Below, piece after piece: positions 43,482 through 52,568 of a stretch of 64,000 bases of DNA. The position numbers were made by a program, and so were the translations under genes. The DNA comes from Streptomyces sp. NBC_00690 (GTDB taxonomy: Bacteria > Actinomycetota > Actinomycetes > Streptomycetales > Streptomycetaceae), in assembly GCF_036226685.1 (NCBI RefSeq), contig NZ_CP109009.1, forward strand, positions 4,774,001-4,838,000, written 5' to 3'. The first letter of the stretch is position 1. Every line of letters begins with the position of its first letter. The notes beneath the pieces were generated by a model. That model searched no databases. It was not told the DNA's origin and worked only from the letters and a program-made list of their open reading frames with translations.

Positions 43482-45776
43482 TCAGTCTCCTGCGCCGTCG
43501 CCGCCGCCGTTGTCCCCGCCGCGGTTGTCGCCGCCCCCCGTCTGGTCCGAGGGAAGGGAGATACCGGGCCAGGGCTGCTGACCGTCGCCGCCGGATCCGC
43601 CGTTGTCTCCCGGCCTGCCGTCTCCCGGCTTGCCGTCGTCGGGCCGGCCTTCGTTGCCGTCGCCTCCGCCGTTGTCCTCGCCGTCCTCGTCCGGCTTCTT
43701 ACTCGGATCCGGACCGTCGGGGATCGACACCTTGTTGAAGGTGGGTGCGTCCCAGCCCTCCAGCGCGCCGTTCATCGCGTCCCGCCAGATGGGGCCCGGG
43801 ACCTGACCGCCGAAGACCTTGGAGTGATAGACGTCGCCGATGGTGATGTTCATCATCTTCACCTGCTGAGTGGGGCTACCCACCCAGACGGCCCCGGACA
43901 GGTTGGGCGTGTAGCCGACGAACCACGCGTTGCGGCGCTCGTCCGTCGTACCCGTCTTGCCCGCGTTGTCGCGGCTCGACAGACCCGCCTGCTGGCCCGT
44001 GCCGGAGTCGACCACACCGCCCAGCAGGGTGTTGATCGTGTCGGCGGTCTGCTCGTTCAGCACCTTCTCGCAGGTGCTCTGCGGCACCTTGAGGCTTCGG
44101 CCGTCCGCCGTGCGGATCGACTCGATGGCGGTGGGGCTGCAGTACGTCCCCCGACTGGCGAACGTCGCGTAGGCACTGGCCATCGTCAGCGGCGAGATCG
44201 CGGTCGAGCCCAGCGTCAGCGGTGAGGGAGCGACCGGCAGTTTGGTGCCGTCGCCCTGGGTCACCCTCAGCTTGTCGGTCATCTCGACGACCGGGCAGAG
44301 CCCTATGTCCTCGATCATCTGGACGAAGTAGGTGTTGACCGACATCTCCATCGCCTTCTTCAGCGCGTACGGCCCCACCTCCTTCTCGTTCTCGTTCTCC
44401 AGGACTTCCTTTGCCGAGTTGTGCCAGGTCCCGCCGTCGCACATGGGGATCGAGTCGGGGTACGGCATCTGGTACGGCGCCGGATACACCTGCGTCGGGG
44501 GCCTGCCCTGCTCCAGGGCCGCCGCCGCCACGAACGGCTTGAAGGTCGATCCGACCGGGAAGCCGTAGTTCGAGCCGCCGGCCTTCTTGTCGACGGAGTA
44601 GTTGATCTCCGTCTCGTTCTTGCCGTATCCGTACGGGCGGGACTGACCCATGGCGAGGACCTTGCCGGTACCGGGCTGGACGATCGTCACCGCGGTGGCG
44701 ACCTTGTCCGACTTGTACACGTGCCTCTTGATCGACTTCTGGGTCGACTTCTGCGCCTGCGGGTCGAGAGTGGTCTTGATCGTCAGCCCGCCGCGGTCCC
44801 AGACCTTCCGGCGGTCGTCACGGGTCTTGCCGAAAGCCTGGTCGGACAGGAAGGACTTCCGCACGTAGTCGCAGAAGAAGCCCGCTCCGTTGACCGCGGT
44901 GATGCAGCCGTTCTTCGGCTCGCTCACGTTGAGCTTGATCGGGGTGGCCTTGGCCCGTGCCGCTTCCTCGGGGGAGATGTCACCCACCTCCAGCATCCGC
45001 TGGAGGACGATGTTGCGGCGCTTGGTGGCCTCTTCCGCATCGTTGACCGGGTCATAGCGGCTGGGCGACTGGACGAGACCGGCGAGCAGCGCGGCCTGTT
45101 CCAGATTCAGGTCCTTCGCCTTCTTGGAGAAGAAGCGCTGGGAGGCTGCCTCGACGCCGTAGGACTTCTGGCCGAAGTACGTGATGTTCAGGTAGTTCTT
45201 GAGGATCGTCTTCTTACCCAGCTCTTCCTCGAGCTGGATCGCGTACTTCAACTCCTGGATCTTGCGGCCGAGGGTCTGTTGGGTGGCCTCGGCGAACTTC
45301 TCGGCGTCGTCCCCCGCTTCCTCGACGAAGACGTTCTTCACGTACTGCTGCGTCAAGGTCGACGCGCCCTGAGCGACCTCGCCGCTCGTTGCGTTCTTGT
45401 TGAGCGCCCGCAGCACGCCCTTGAGGTCGATCGCCCCGTGCTCGTAGAAGCGCGAGTCCTCGATCGCGACGATCGCCTTCTGCATGTGGGGCGAGATGTC
45501 CTTGAGCGGCACCACCGTGCGGTCGCGTGAGTACACCGTGGCGATCAGGCCGCCTTTGGAGTCCAGGATGGTGGTGCGCTGACTCAGCGGGGGGGTCTTG
45601 AGGTTGGCAGGGATCTCGTCGAATCCCTTCACCGTTCCCTTGGCCGCGAGCCCCAGTACCCCGAAGGCCGGCAGGGCGATGCCTGCCAGCACGGCTCCGG
45701 AGAGCACGCTGACACCGAGGAACTTGGCGGCTTGCTGGGTCCCGGTCAGACCACCGCCCGAGCGCTTTTTTGGCAT
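43482..45776 (-). CDS. Bifunctional penicillin-binding protein (transglycosylase/transpeptidase, class A)
   Basis: The 764-residue class A PBP polymerises and cross-links peptidoglycan. A basic cytoplasmic start and one membrane anchor (FLGVSVLSGAVLAGIALPAF) precede the GT51 domain with IVAIEDSRFYEHGAIDLKG and GASTLTQQYVKN. The transpeptidase shows SxxK as GSTFKPF (~residue 410), SxN as MSVNTYFV and KTG as AGKTGTTDERR (~603). A ~100-residue Gly/Asp/Pro-rich tail (GDGRPGDNGGSGGDGQQP) follows. There are no PASTA domains. It corresponds in gene order to ponA2 beside a WhiB gene, and is divergent from wblA. Confidence 0.95.
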   Translation of the reverse strand: MPKKRSGGGLTGTQQAAKFLGVSVLSGAVLAGIALPAFGVLGLAAKGTVKGFDEIPANLKTPPLSQRTTILDSKGGLIATVYSRDRTVVPLKDISPHMQKAIVAIEDSRFYEHGAIDLKGVLRALNKNATSGEVAQGASTLTQQYVKNVFVEEAGDDAEKFAEATQQTLGRKIQELKYAIQLEEELGKKTILKNYLNITYFGQKSYGVEAASQRFFSKKAKDLNLEQAALLAGLVQSPSRYDPVNDAEEATKRRNIVLQRMLEVGDISPEEAARAKATPIKLNVSEPKNGCITAVNGAGFFCDYVRKSFLSDQAFGKTRDDRRKVWDRGGLTIKTTLDPQAQKSTQKSIKRHVYKSDKVATAVTIVQPGTGKVLAMGQSRPYGYGKNETEINYSVDKKAGGSNYGFPVGSTFKPFVAAAALEQGRPPTQVYPAPYQMPYPDSIPMCDGGTWHNSAKEVLENENEKEVGPYALKKAMEMSVNTYFVQMIEDIGLCPVVEMTDKLRVTQGDGTKLPVAPSPLTLGSTAISPLTMASAYATFASRGTYCSPTAIESIRTADGRSLKVPQSTCEKVLNEQTADTINTLLGGVVDSGTGQQAGLSSRDNAGKTGTTDERRNAWFVGYTPNLSGAVWVGSPTQQVKMMNITIGDVYHSKVFGGQVPGPIWRDAMNGALEGWDAPTFNKVSIPDGPDPSKKPDEDGEDNGGGDGNEGRPDDGKPGDGRPGDNGGSGGDGQQPWPGISLPSDQTGGGDNRGGDNGGGDGAGD

Positions 45777-46226
45777 GAAGGCAGCCTACGTTCTCATTCG
45801 CCGGACATACGTATAGGCCTTGGCCTAAGCTGCTCTCAACTGTCACAGCAGTGCGGTTTTGTATCAAGGCATTCCCCGATTCCGCAGCGAGCCTGTTGCA
45901 AAGCGCCTAGTCACAAGGGCGGCAGCGGAGAGCGAAGCGGAATCGCAGGGTCCGTGTCCGAATTCGCATTCAATCCGTCTTATGCGCCCTCTGGTGCGTG
46001 CTGTGGCTCAGCTCTTCTGCCCCGGTTTGCCGGGTTCCTCACGCATGTCCTCTGCTCACCCCCCCGAGTGATCTGTTCCGTGCGCATAGTCCGTTCGGGC
46101 CATTCAAGATTGGGCCCGAAGGGGGTGTTGCGCTGTGCCTGCCTTCCGTAACGTCCTCAACTGGCAGCGGTGAATATGCCGCTGCCGCCGTGGGGGAGCC
46201 TCGATTCGGGAGAGGACGGCGCCGGG
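45777..46226 (+). promoter_or_regulatory. wblA: Long divergent upstream region of the PBP and wblA genes
   Basis: About 450 bp without a gene separates divergent starts. It contains TCAC-N8-GTGA (46056-46071), a palindrome resembling BldD-type sites, and a hairpin TTCGGGCC/GGCCCGAA (46094-46120). wblA of Streptomyces is known to be strongly developmentally regulated, so a long regulatory region is expected. The individual sites are inferred from symmetry only. Confidence 0.5.
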
Positions 46227-46571
46227 ATGGGCTGGGTAACCGACTGGAGTGCGCAGGCAGCCTGCCGCACTACCGATCCGGATGAACTGTTCGTTCAAGG
46301 AGCAGCGCAGAACAGGGCCAAGGCGGTGTGCACCGGATGTCCGGTGCGGACCGAATGCCTGGCCGACGCCCTCGACAACCGGGTGGAATTCGGTGTCTGG
46401 GGCGGAATGACCGAAAGGGAGCGGCGTGCACTTCTGCGCCGACGTCCCACGGTCACCTCGTGGCGCAGACTCTTGGAGACCGCGCGCACGGAGTACGAGC
46501 GCAGTGCGGGCATTCTGCCCGTTGGTCTCGATGACGATGAGACCTACGAGACGTACGCAGCTGTGGGGTAG
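46227..46571 (+). CDS. wblA: WhiB-family iron-sulfur regulator WblA
   Basis: The 114-residue protein (ATG 46227; an upstream GTG 46170 would add 19 residues) has the four WhiB cysteines in AACRTT, AVCTGCPVRTEC and the GVWGG turn, with the basic motif ERERRALLRRRP for DNA or sigma contact. The C-terminal region (TVTSWRRLLETARTEYERS) matches WblA. WblA binds a 4Fe-4S cluster and controls the switch to sporulation and antibiotic production in Streptomyces. It is flanked by the PBP and ArsA genes, as is whiB4 in Mycobacterium. Confidence 0.92.
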   Translation: MGWVTDWSAQAACRTTDPDELFVQGAAQNRAKAVCTGCPVRTECLADALDNRVEFGVWGGMTERERRALLRRRPTVTSWRRLLETARTEYERSAGILPVGLDDDETYETYAAVG

Positions 46572-47060
46572 TCACAGCGGGGAGATCCCCCGCGGGTGCA
46601 CCACCTCGCACGATTCAGTCGACATGGAATCCACCCGTGTCGGAACACAACAGAGGCACCACAGGTACTACGGATAGGACGGGCAGGACAGGCTTGCGGG
46701 AGCCTGTTCGCCGAGTCCCTTCATTTGCCGGGCTCTGTACCGGGCCGCGGGCCTCATATGTCGGCTTCGTGCTGCCATGTGTGATGCTGCCACTCTTCTT
46801 ACGCCGTGCCGGCGAAGCATCCGGCTCCGGGCGATGCGTCCCGGTCCTTCAACTCAACCGCCCAGCGTGGTGACGCCCTGTCAGGGGCTAGCGAGGTCAC
46901 CCCTTGCATCATTGCCGGATGCCAGTCCCGGGCACGGTCGCCATGGGCATCGAGCAGGTCTCTCTCACTGGTGCCGTTTCGACTGTCTAGCCCTTCGGTC
47001 CGTATCGGTCGCGGGGGAGCTGACCGCAGGTCCGAAGTATCCAGCGCAGTCGCCAGGACT
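46572..47060. other. Gene-free interval between wblA and ArsA-type genes
   Basis: Nearly 490 bp downstream of wblA contain no frame with a recognisable domain. The ArsA pair converges on it. It may hold the wblA 3' untranslated region; no clear strong hairpin was identified. Confidence 0.4.
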
Positions 47061-48455
47061 TCACTGTCCGGCGATCGAGTCTCCTGCGGCGGCCAGTTGG
47101 TCACCGATGGCCCTCAGGCCCGCGAGGTCGTGGACATCGCCAGGGAGAGCTGAGACCTCGGCTACTGCCACTTCCGGGTGCAGCGCGGTGAAACGGTCGC
47201 GCGTTCGCTGCTCACGCGCGAGTACCTGCATCCTTTCCGCATGAAGACGCAGCAGACCGGCCGTCAGTTGCTCGGCAGTGGGGTCCGCTGTGGTGGATAC
47301 GACCTTCTGGGGCACGTGGGCATCATCCATGGGCTGCGCGGTATGCGCGGTGTGCTCGGGAGTGTTGTCCTGCTCGGGGTTGTGCGCCGGTGTGTGGCTT
47401 TCGGGCGGGGGTTCGGGAGAGGCGCCCGAAGCCTCACGAACACCAGTCTTCCCGCCCCCCTGATCCACAATGCCCTCACCATCAATATTTTCTGACGTAA
47501 TTCCCGAGGCGAGGATCTCCGCTGCTGCGAGGGCCCGTTCGGCGGAGAACTGGGCGGCTCGGCTTCCGTGTACGCGGTTCAGCACCAGCCCGGCCAGCGG
47601 CATCTCCTCCTCCGCCAAGCGCTCCACGAAGTACGCGGCCTCCCGCAGGGCGTCCCGCTCCGGAGCGGCCACGACCAGGAACGCCGTACCAGGGGCCTGA
47701 AGCAGGCGGTAGGTGGCATCGGCGCGGGTGCGGAAGCCCCCGAACATGGTGTCCATCGCCGATACGAACGTCTGGACGTCCCGCAGCAGCTGACCGCCCA
47801 GCAGTTTTCCCAGGGTGCCCGTCATCATCGTCATGCCGACGTTGAGGAACTTCATCCCCGCCCGGCCACCCATCTTCGCCGGGGTCACCAGCAGCTTGAT
47901 GAAGGTGCCGTCGAGGAATGATCCCAGTCGCTTGGGAGCGTCGAGGAAGTCCAGGGCACTGCGTGACGGAGGCGTGTCGACGATGATCAGGTCCCACTCG
48001 TCCCGAGCGCGCAACTGCCCCAGCTTCTCCATCGCCATGTACTCCTGCGTACCGGCGAAGCCGGCCGAGAGTGACTGGTAGAAGGGGTTGTTCAAGATGG
48101 CCTGGGCTCGCTCGGCATCCGCGTGCGCCTCGACGAACTCGTCGAAGGTCCGCTTCATGTCGAGCATCATGGCGTGGAGCTCACCGGACGAGCCATCGAC
48201 GTTGCCCTCTATGCCCTTCACCCGGCGCGGAGTGTTGTCGAGGGAATCGATGCCCAGGGACTGGGCCAGTCGTCGAGCCGGGTCGATGGTCAGCACTACG
48301 ACACGACGGCCGCGCTCAGCTGCCCGTACCCCGAGCGCCGCTGCGGTGGTCGTCTTGCCGACGCCTCCGGAGCCACAGCAGACGATGATGCGGGTGGCGG
48401 GGTCATCGATGAGCGGGTCGACTTCGAGAGGCGTTGCCGACGCGTCCAAGGTCAT
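47061..48455 (-). CDS. ArsA-family ATPase (second subunit, no signature lysine)
   Basis: The 464-residue ATPase has a deviant Walker A CCGSGGVGKTTTAAA, where the usual signature lysine before GGVGKT is serine, then TIDPARRLAQSLG and IIVDTPPSRSALDFLD. A ~90-residue disordered insertion (EPPPESHTPAHNPEQDNTPE) sits before the C-terminal helix. Its ATG overlaps the preceding ATPase stop (ATGA, 48452-48455), so the two are made together and probably form a heterodimer. The client is unknown; the family includes tail-anchored protein-targeting and anion-transport ATPases. Confidence 0.92.
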   Translation of the reverse strand: MTLDASATPLEVDPLIDDPATRIIVCCGSGGVGKTTTAAALGVRAAERGRRVVVLTIDPARRLAQSLGIDSLDNTPRRVKGIEGNVDGSSGELHAMMLDMKRTFDEFVEAHADAERAQAILNNPFYQSLSAGFAGTQEYMAMEKLGQLRARDEWDLIIVDTPPSRSALDFLDAPKRLGSFLDGTFIKLLVTPAKMGGRAGMKFLNVGMTMMTGTLGKLLGGQLLRDVQTFVSAMDTMFGGFRTRADATYRLLQAPGTAFLVVAAPERDALREAAYFVERLAEEEMPLAGLVLNRVHGSRAAQFSAERALAAAEILASGITSENIDGEGIVDQGGGKTGVREASGASPEPPPESHTPAHNPEQDNTPEHTAHTAQPMDDAHVPQKVVSTTADPTAEQLTAGLLRLHAERMQVLAREQRTRDRFTALHPEVAVAEVSALPGDVHDLAGLRAIGDQLAAAGDSIAGQ

Positions 48456-49414
48456 GTGCCGGTCCCTTGCTTCCGCAGTTCCTTCGACAGTTGGTAGAGC
48501 CCTGCGAGATCGACGCCTTCGCTCAACAGGGGGAGTTCATGGGTGGGCAGGTCCAGCCGGCTCAGCGCCATACGCTGGTCCCGCTCCAGACCGACCCGCT
48601 GGGCGTGATCGGCCGCCTGCTCCAACAGCGGAGCGACAAGTTCGTCGGCACCGCTCACGCCCGCCGCGACGAGGGTTCTGGCGATCTCGGACCTGCGGTC
48701 ACCCGCGGCACTGTTGACCGCCTGCTCGTCTAGGAGGTGCGGACGGACCATGTTCACGATCACACTGCCGACCGGTAGATCGGCCGCGCGCAGCTCCGCC
48801 ACCCCGTCCGCAGTCTCCTGGACCGGCATCTCCTCCAGGAGAGTCACCAGATGGACCGCGGTCTGGGGGGACTTGAGGACCCGCATCACCGCCTGGGCCT
48901 GGTTGTATATGGGACCGAATTTCGCCAGCCCCGCCACCTCGTCGTTCACATTGAGGAACCGGGTGATCCGGCCGGTGGGTGGCGCGTCCATGATGACGTG
49001 GTCGTAGGCGTAGGCGCCTTGTTTGGTCCGCCGGCGAACGGCTTCGCACGCCTTGCCGGTGAGCAGTACGTCTCGGACTCCGGGCGCGATCGTGGTGGCG
49101 AAGTCGATGGCGCCGAGCTTCTTGAGCGCCCGGCCTGCGCTGCCAAGCTTGTAGAACATCTGGAGGTAGTCGAGCAGCGCTCGTTCCGCGTCGATGGCCA
49201 GGGCGAAGACCTCACCGCCACCGGAGGCGACGGCGATCTTTCGCTCCTCATAGGGGAGCGCCTCCGTCTCGAACAGTTGGGCGATGCCTTGCCTCCCCTC
49301 GACCTCGACGAGAAGAGTTCGCTTTCCCTCGGTTGCGAGGGCGAGCGCGAGGGCGGCGGCCACCGTGGTCTTACCGGTGCCACCCTTGCCACTGACCACC
49401 TGGAACCTGCTCAC
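48452..49414 (-). CDS. ArsA-family ATPase (first subunit, with signature lysine)
   Basis: The 320-residue ATPase starts at GTG 49414 (V-S-R-F-Q-V-V); the upstream start 49441 is less likely. It carries the full deviant P-loop VVSGKGGTGKTTVAAA, then VEGRQGIAQLFE and HVIMDAPPTGRITRFL. It is the first gene of the pair. The same two-gene arrangement next to a WhiB gene exists in Mycobacterium (Rv3679-Rv3680, from memory). Confidence 0.92.
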   Translation of the reverse strand: MSRFQVVSGKGGTGKTTVAAALALALATEGKRTLLVEVEGRQGIAQLFETEALPYEERKIAVASGGGEVFALAIDAERALLDYLQMFYKLGSAGRALKKLGAIDFATTIAPGVRDVLLTGKACEAVRRRTKQGAYAYDHVIMDAPPTGRITRFLNVNDEVAGLAKFGPIYNQAQAVMRVLKSPQTAVHLVTLLEEMPVQETADGVAELRAADLPVGSVIVNMVRPHLLDEQAVNSAAGDRRSEIARTLVAAGVSGADELVAPLLEQAADHAQRVGLERDQRMALSRLDLPTHELPLLSEGVDLAGLYQLSKELRKQGTGT

Positions 49415-49632
49415 GCATTCGAGCCTAACCAGTTGAACCACGACCTACGCACGAGGTGGTGTGCGGGCTGCGTCACGTGGGCATTGCCGGCCGTGCTTCG
49501 GGCGGGCGTTCCTCGGCTCCTGGGGCGCTCCGCCCGATGCGGGACCGCAGCCGTTGATCCCGTCCCGCAGATCGAAGCCCTGCGGGCTCCTCGGGTGCGG
49601 AGAGACTGTGCTCTGCGGCTACAGTCGCCTCC

Positions 49633-49791
49633 ATGACCAAGTGGGAATACGTCACCGTGCCTCTTCTCGTGCACGCGACCAAGCAGATTCTGGACACCTG
49701 GGGCGACGACGGCTGGGAGCTCGTCCAGGTCGTGCCCGGGCCGAACCCCGAGCAGCTCGTGGCCTATCTGAAGCGGGCGAAGTCGTCGTGA
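49633..49791 (+). CDS. DUF4177 family small protein
   Basis: This 52-residue gene reads MTKWEYVTVPLLVHATKQIL, then WGDDGWELVQVV and AYLKRAKSS. The W-E-Y-V and DGWELV signature is that of DUF4177, a small soluble protein of unknown function. It begins 15 bp after the sequence CTCTGCGGCTACAG and its TGA overlaps the RidA GTG (GTGA, 49788-49791). Confidence 0.88.
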   Translation: MTKWEYVTVPLLVHATKQILDTWGDDGWELVQVVPGPNPEQLVAYLKRAKSS

Positions 49792-50258
49792 GCGGCGCCG
49801 TAGAAGCCAGGCTGGCGGAGCTGGGCCTGACCCTGCCGGAGGTGGTGCCACCGTTGGCCACCTACCAGCCGGCCGTGATCTCGGGCTCGTACGTCTATAC
49901 CGCGGGCCAGCTCCCGATGGTCGAGGGAAAGCTTCCCGTCACCGGCAAGGTGGGGGCCGAGGTCACTCCTGACGAGGCCAAGGAACTGGCTCGCACGTGC
50001 GCGCTGAACGCACTGGCCGCGGTGAAGTCGGTCACCGGCGATCTGGATCGCATCGCGCGGGTCGTCAAGGTCACTGGCTTTGTCGCGTCGGCAGCTGACT
50101 TCATCGGTCAGCCTGCGGTGCTCAACGGCGCCAGCGAACTCCTCGGCGAGGTCCTCGGGGACAAGGGTGTGCACGCACGCAGTGCAGTGGGCGTTGCTGT
50201 GCTGCCGTTGGATGCACCGGTCGAGGTCGAGATCCTGGTGGAGCTCACCCAGGTGTGA
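49788..50258 (+). CDS. RidA/YjgF-YER057c-UK114 family protein
   Basis: RidA proteins hydrolyse reactive enamine/imine intermediates from PLP enzymes. The 156-residue protein starts at GTG 49788, overlapping the DUF4177 stop, and shows SGSYVYTAGQLPMVEGKLP, CALNALAAVKSVTGDLDRI and the terminal APVEVEILVELTQV. The classical catalytic arginine is replaced in the ARSAVGVAVLPL region typical of the longer RidA subgroup, so activity on enamines is not certain. Confidence 0.93.
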   Translation: MSGAVEARLAELGLTLPEVVPPLATYQPAVISGSYVYTAGQLPMVEGKLPVTGKVGAEVTPDEAKELARTCALNALAAVKSVTGDLDRIARVVKVTGFVASAADFIGQPAVLNGASELLGEVLGDKGVHARSAVGVAVLPLDAPVEVEILVELTQV

Positions 50259-50684
50259 GGCCCTCAGGGCGGACTGCGGAGTTCGAACAGTGTGGCGCTG
50301 TGCTGAGGCCGCACTGATGTGTGATCCGCCTGGTGTGTGATCCGCAGCCAGAGCCGGTTTTAGGCTCGGTGGGCCGGTCACCTCGGCCTCGATGGACGCC
50401 TCGTCCGATGGCCTGAGGGCGCCGTTGCATGAGGTTCTGAGTGTGGGAGGTCCGGTCGGGTCACCGGCCGGACCGCTCACTGCGGCCCAGGGCCGATGTT
50501 CCACGTGAAACCTCGCCCCCGCCGCCTGCTCCGACCCGTACGCAGGGCCGTTGTGCCGTCCCGTACACAGTGCTGGTGGCAGTAGGCCCCGGTTGAGGCA
50601 AGGGACGGCTGAGACCTCCCGGTGCTCCTGTGGGCGACCGGGTGACCCCTCGAACATCCACGCGTCAGCGCATACCATCCGGCC
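50259..50684. other. Gene-free interval with a parS-like site
   Basis: No frame here has domain or codon support. The main feature is a one-mismatch parS sequence at 50498-50511. The stretch also holds the probable NUDIX promoter. Confidence 0.5.
50498..50511. promoter_or_regulatory. parS-like ParB-binding site, one mismatch
   Basis: GTTCCACGTGAAAC differs from the Streptomyces parS core GTTTCACGTGAAAC at one position. Streptomyces chromosomes carry a cluster of parS sites spread around oriC, and this region lies in the central chromosome by gene content. ParB binding is inferred. Confidence 0.72.
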
Positions 50685-51548
50685 ATGTCCAATGGTCAGT
50701 GGTACCCACCGGAATGGCCGGACCGGATTCGCGCCCTCGCCAGCGGCGACCTCGCCCCTGCGGCGCCCCGCCGGGCAGCAACCGTGATGCTGCTGCGCGA
50801 CACGGTGGACGGTCCTATGGTCCATATGCTTCGCCGGCGCGCCTCCATGGCCTTCGCCGGCGGCGCTTACGCCTACCCGGGTGGCGGAGTGGACGACCGG
50901 GACTCCCGTCCGATCGGTTGGGCAGGCCCCTCCCTGGCCGAGTGGGCCGCCTGTCTCGGCGTGGACGAGGCATCGGCACAGGCCATCGTGTGCGCAGCGG
51001 TCCGGGAGACCTTCGAGGAAGCGGGCGTCCTTCTCGCAGGCACCACGGAGGACACGGTGGTCAGCGATACGACGGACGACACCTGGGAAGCGGATCGGCA
51101 GGCCCTGGTCCTTCGTGAACTCTCCTTCGCCGACTTCCTGGACCGCCGCGGATTGGTGGTGCGGTCGGACCTGCTCGGTGGCTGGGCCCGGTGGATCACA
51201 CCCGAGTTCGAACCACGCCGCTACGACACCTGGTTCTTCGTCGCCGCGCTCCCGGCGGGCCAGCGCACCCGGAACGCGTCCACCGAGGCCGACCGCACGG
51301 TGTGGATCCGGCCGGCCGATGCGGCCGACCAGTACGACCGTGGAGAACTGCTGATGATGCCGCCCACCATCGCCACACTGAGGGCGCTGGCTCCCCATGC
51401 CACGGCAGCGGACGCCCTCACAGCAGCGCGACACCAGGACCTCACCCCCGTACTGGCGACCGCCCGGATGGTTGGCGGGGAACTGCTCCTCAGCTGGCCG
51501 GGACATGAGGAGTTCACCAAGAACATCCCCATAGGGGGCCCGCGATGA
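50685..51548 (+). CDS. NUDIX hydrolase
   Basis: A 287-residue NUDIX protein with a divergent Nudix box: VRETFEEAGVLLAG provides the REXXEEXGV-type metal ligands, preceded by GGAYAYPGGGVDDRDSRP. A long N-terminal half and a C-terminal region DQYDRGELLMMPPTIATL complete it. The substrate is not readable; family members cleave nucleoside-diphosphate-linked compounds. Its stop overlaps the MBL gene (ATGA, 51545-51548). Confidence 0.9.
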   Translation: MSNGQWYPPEWPDRIRALASGDLAPAAPRRAATVMLLRDTVDGPMVHMLRRRASMAFAGGAYAYPGGGVDDRDSRPIGWAGPSLAEWAACLGVDEASAQAIVCAAVRETFEEAGVLLAGTTEDTVVSDTTDDTWEADRQALVLRELSFADFLDRRGLVVRSDLLGGWARWITPEFEPRRYDTWFFVAALPAGQRTRNASTEADRTVWIRPADAADQYDRGELLMMPPTIATLRALAPHATAADALTAARHQDLTPVLATARMVGGELLLSWPGHEEFTKNIPIGGPR

Positions 51549-52375
51549 CGGATGCCGCGGCCCTGCCCGGGCAACCTCGCGGCGGCGCCCTTTCCGGGCC
51601 CGCCACGGCTCGTACGATCAATGTCCTGGCGCCCAACCCCTCCGCCATGACCCTCGACGGCACCAACACCTGGATCGTCTTCGAACCGGATGCCGATGTG
51701 GCCGTCGTCATCGACCCGGGACCGCTCGATGACGTTCATCTGCGCAATGTCATGGCCACCGCCGAACGGGCGGGCAAGCGGGTCGCGCTGACGCTGCTCA
51801 CCCATGGACACCCCGATCACGCCGAGGGCGCGGGGCGCTTCGCCGAGCTGACCCGGACACCCGTCCGCGCCCTGGACCCCGCACTCAGACTCGGCGACGA
51901 AGGTCTGGCCGCCGGCGATGTGATCCGGACCGGTGGCCTGGAGTTGAGGGTCGTTCCCACGCCCGGCCACACCTCGGACTCGCTCTGTTTCCATCTACCG
52001 GCCGACGGCGCGGTCCTGACCGGGGACACTGTGCTGGGCAGGGGCACCACGGTCGTCGCCCACCCGGACGGCCGGCTCGGCGACTATCTGGACTCGTTGC
52101 GCCGACTGCGTTCGCTGACCGTCGACGACGGCGTCAGTACGGTGCTTCCGGGCCATGGGCCCGTACTGGAGGACGCCCAGGGCGCCATCGAGTACTACCT
52201 GGCCCATCGGGCCCATCGGCTGGCTCAGGTGGAGACTGCGGTCGAGCAAGGCCACCGTGAGTCGTCGGACGTGGTCGCGCGGGTCTACGCGGACGTGGAC
52301 AGAACGCTCTGGCCTGCGGCGGAGCTGTCCGTCCTGGCGCAGTTGGAGTATCTGCGGGAGCACGGGCTGATCTAG
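51545..52375 (+). CDS. Metallo-beta-lactamase-fold hydrolase
   Basis: The 276-residue MBL hydrolase has the metal motif LLTHGHPDHAEGAGRFAEL, a second ligand VVPTPGHTSDSLCFH, TGDTVLGRGTTVV and the final LPGHGPVLEDAQGAI histidine. A C-terminal winged-helix-like extension (ARVYADVDRTLWPAAELSV) resembles the LACTB2-type family, some of which are endoribonucleases. Co-translated with the NUDIX gene, it may act on a related nucleotide or thioester product. Confidence 0.93.
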   Translation: MTDAAALPGQPRGGALSGPATARTINVLAPNPSAMTLDGTNTWIVFEPDADVAVVIDPGPLDDVHLRNVMATAERAGKRVALTLLTHGHPDHAEGAGRFAELTRTPVRALDPALRLGDEGLAAGDVIRTGGLELRVVPTPGHTSDSLCFHLPADGAVLTGDTVLGRGTTVVAHPDGRLGDYLDSLRRLRSLTVDDGVSTVLPGHGPVLEDAQGAIEYYLAHRAHRLAQVETAVEQGHRESSDVVARVYADVDRTLWPAAELSVLAQLEYLREHGLI

Positions 52376-52568
52376 CCCGTACTGGCCGGGTGCGAGGTCC
52401 GTACGGTCGGGTGCGAGCCTTGTGCACCGCCCGGCGCAGTGATCCGTGCGAGGGCGGGAGATTCGCTCTGCCCACGGCCGAACTGTCCTGGCCCCCCGAG
52501 CGTCTGAAGCCATGGGCTGTGTTTTACGCTCCGCTTATATCTCGCATTTGACCTTGGGGGGACCCGGA

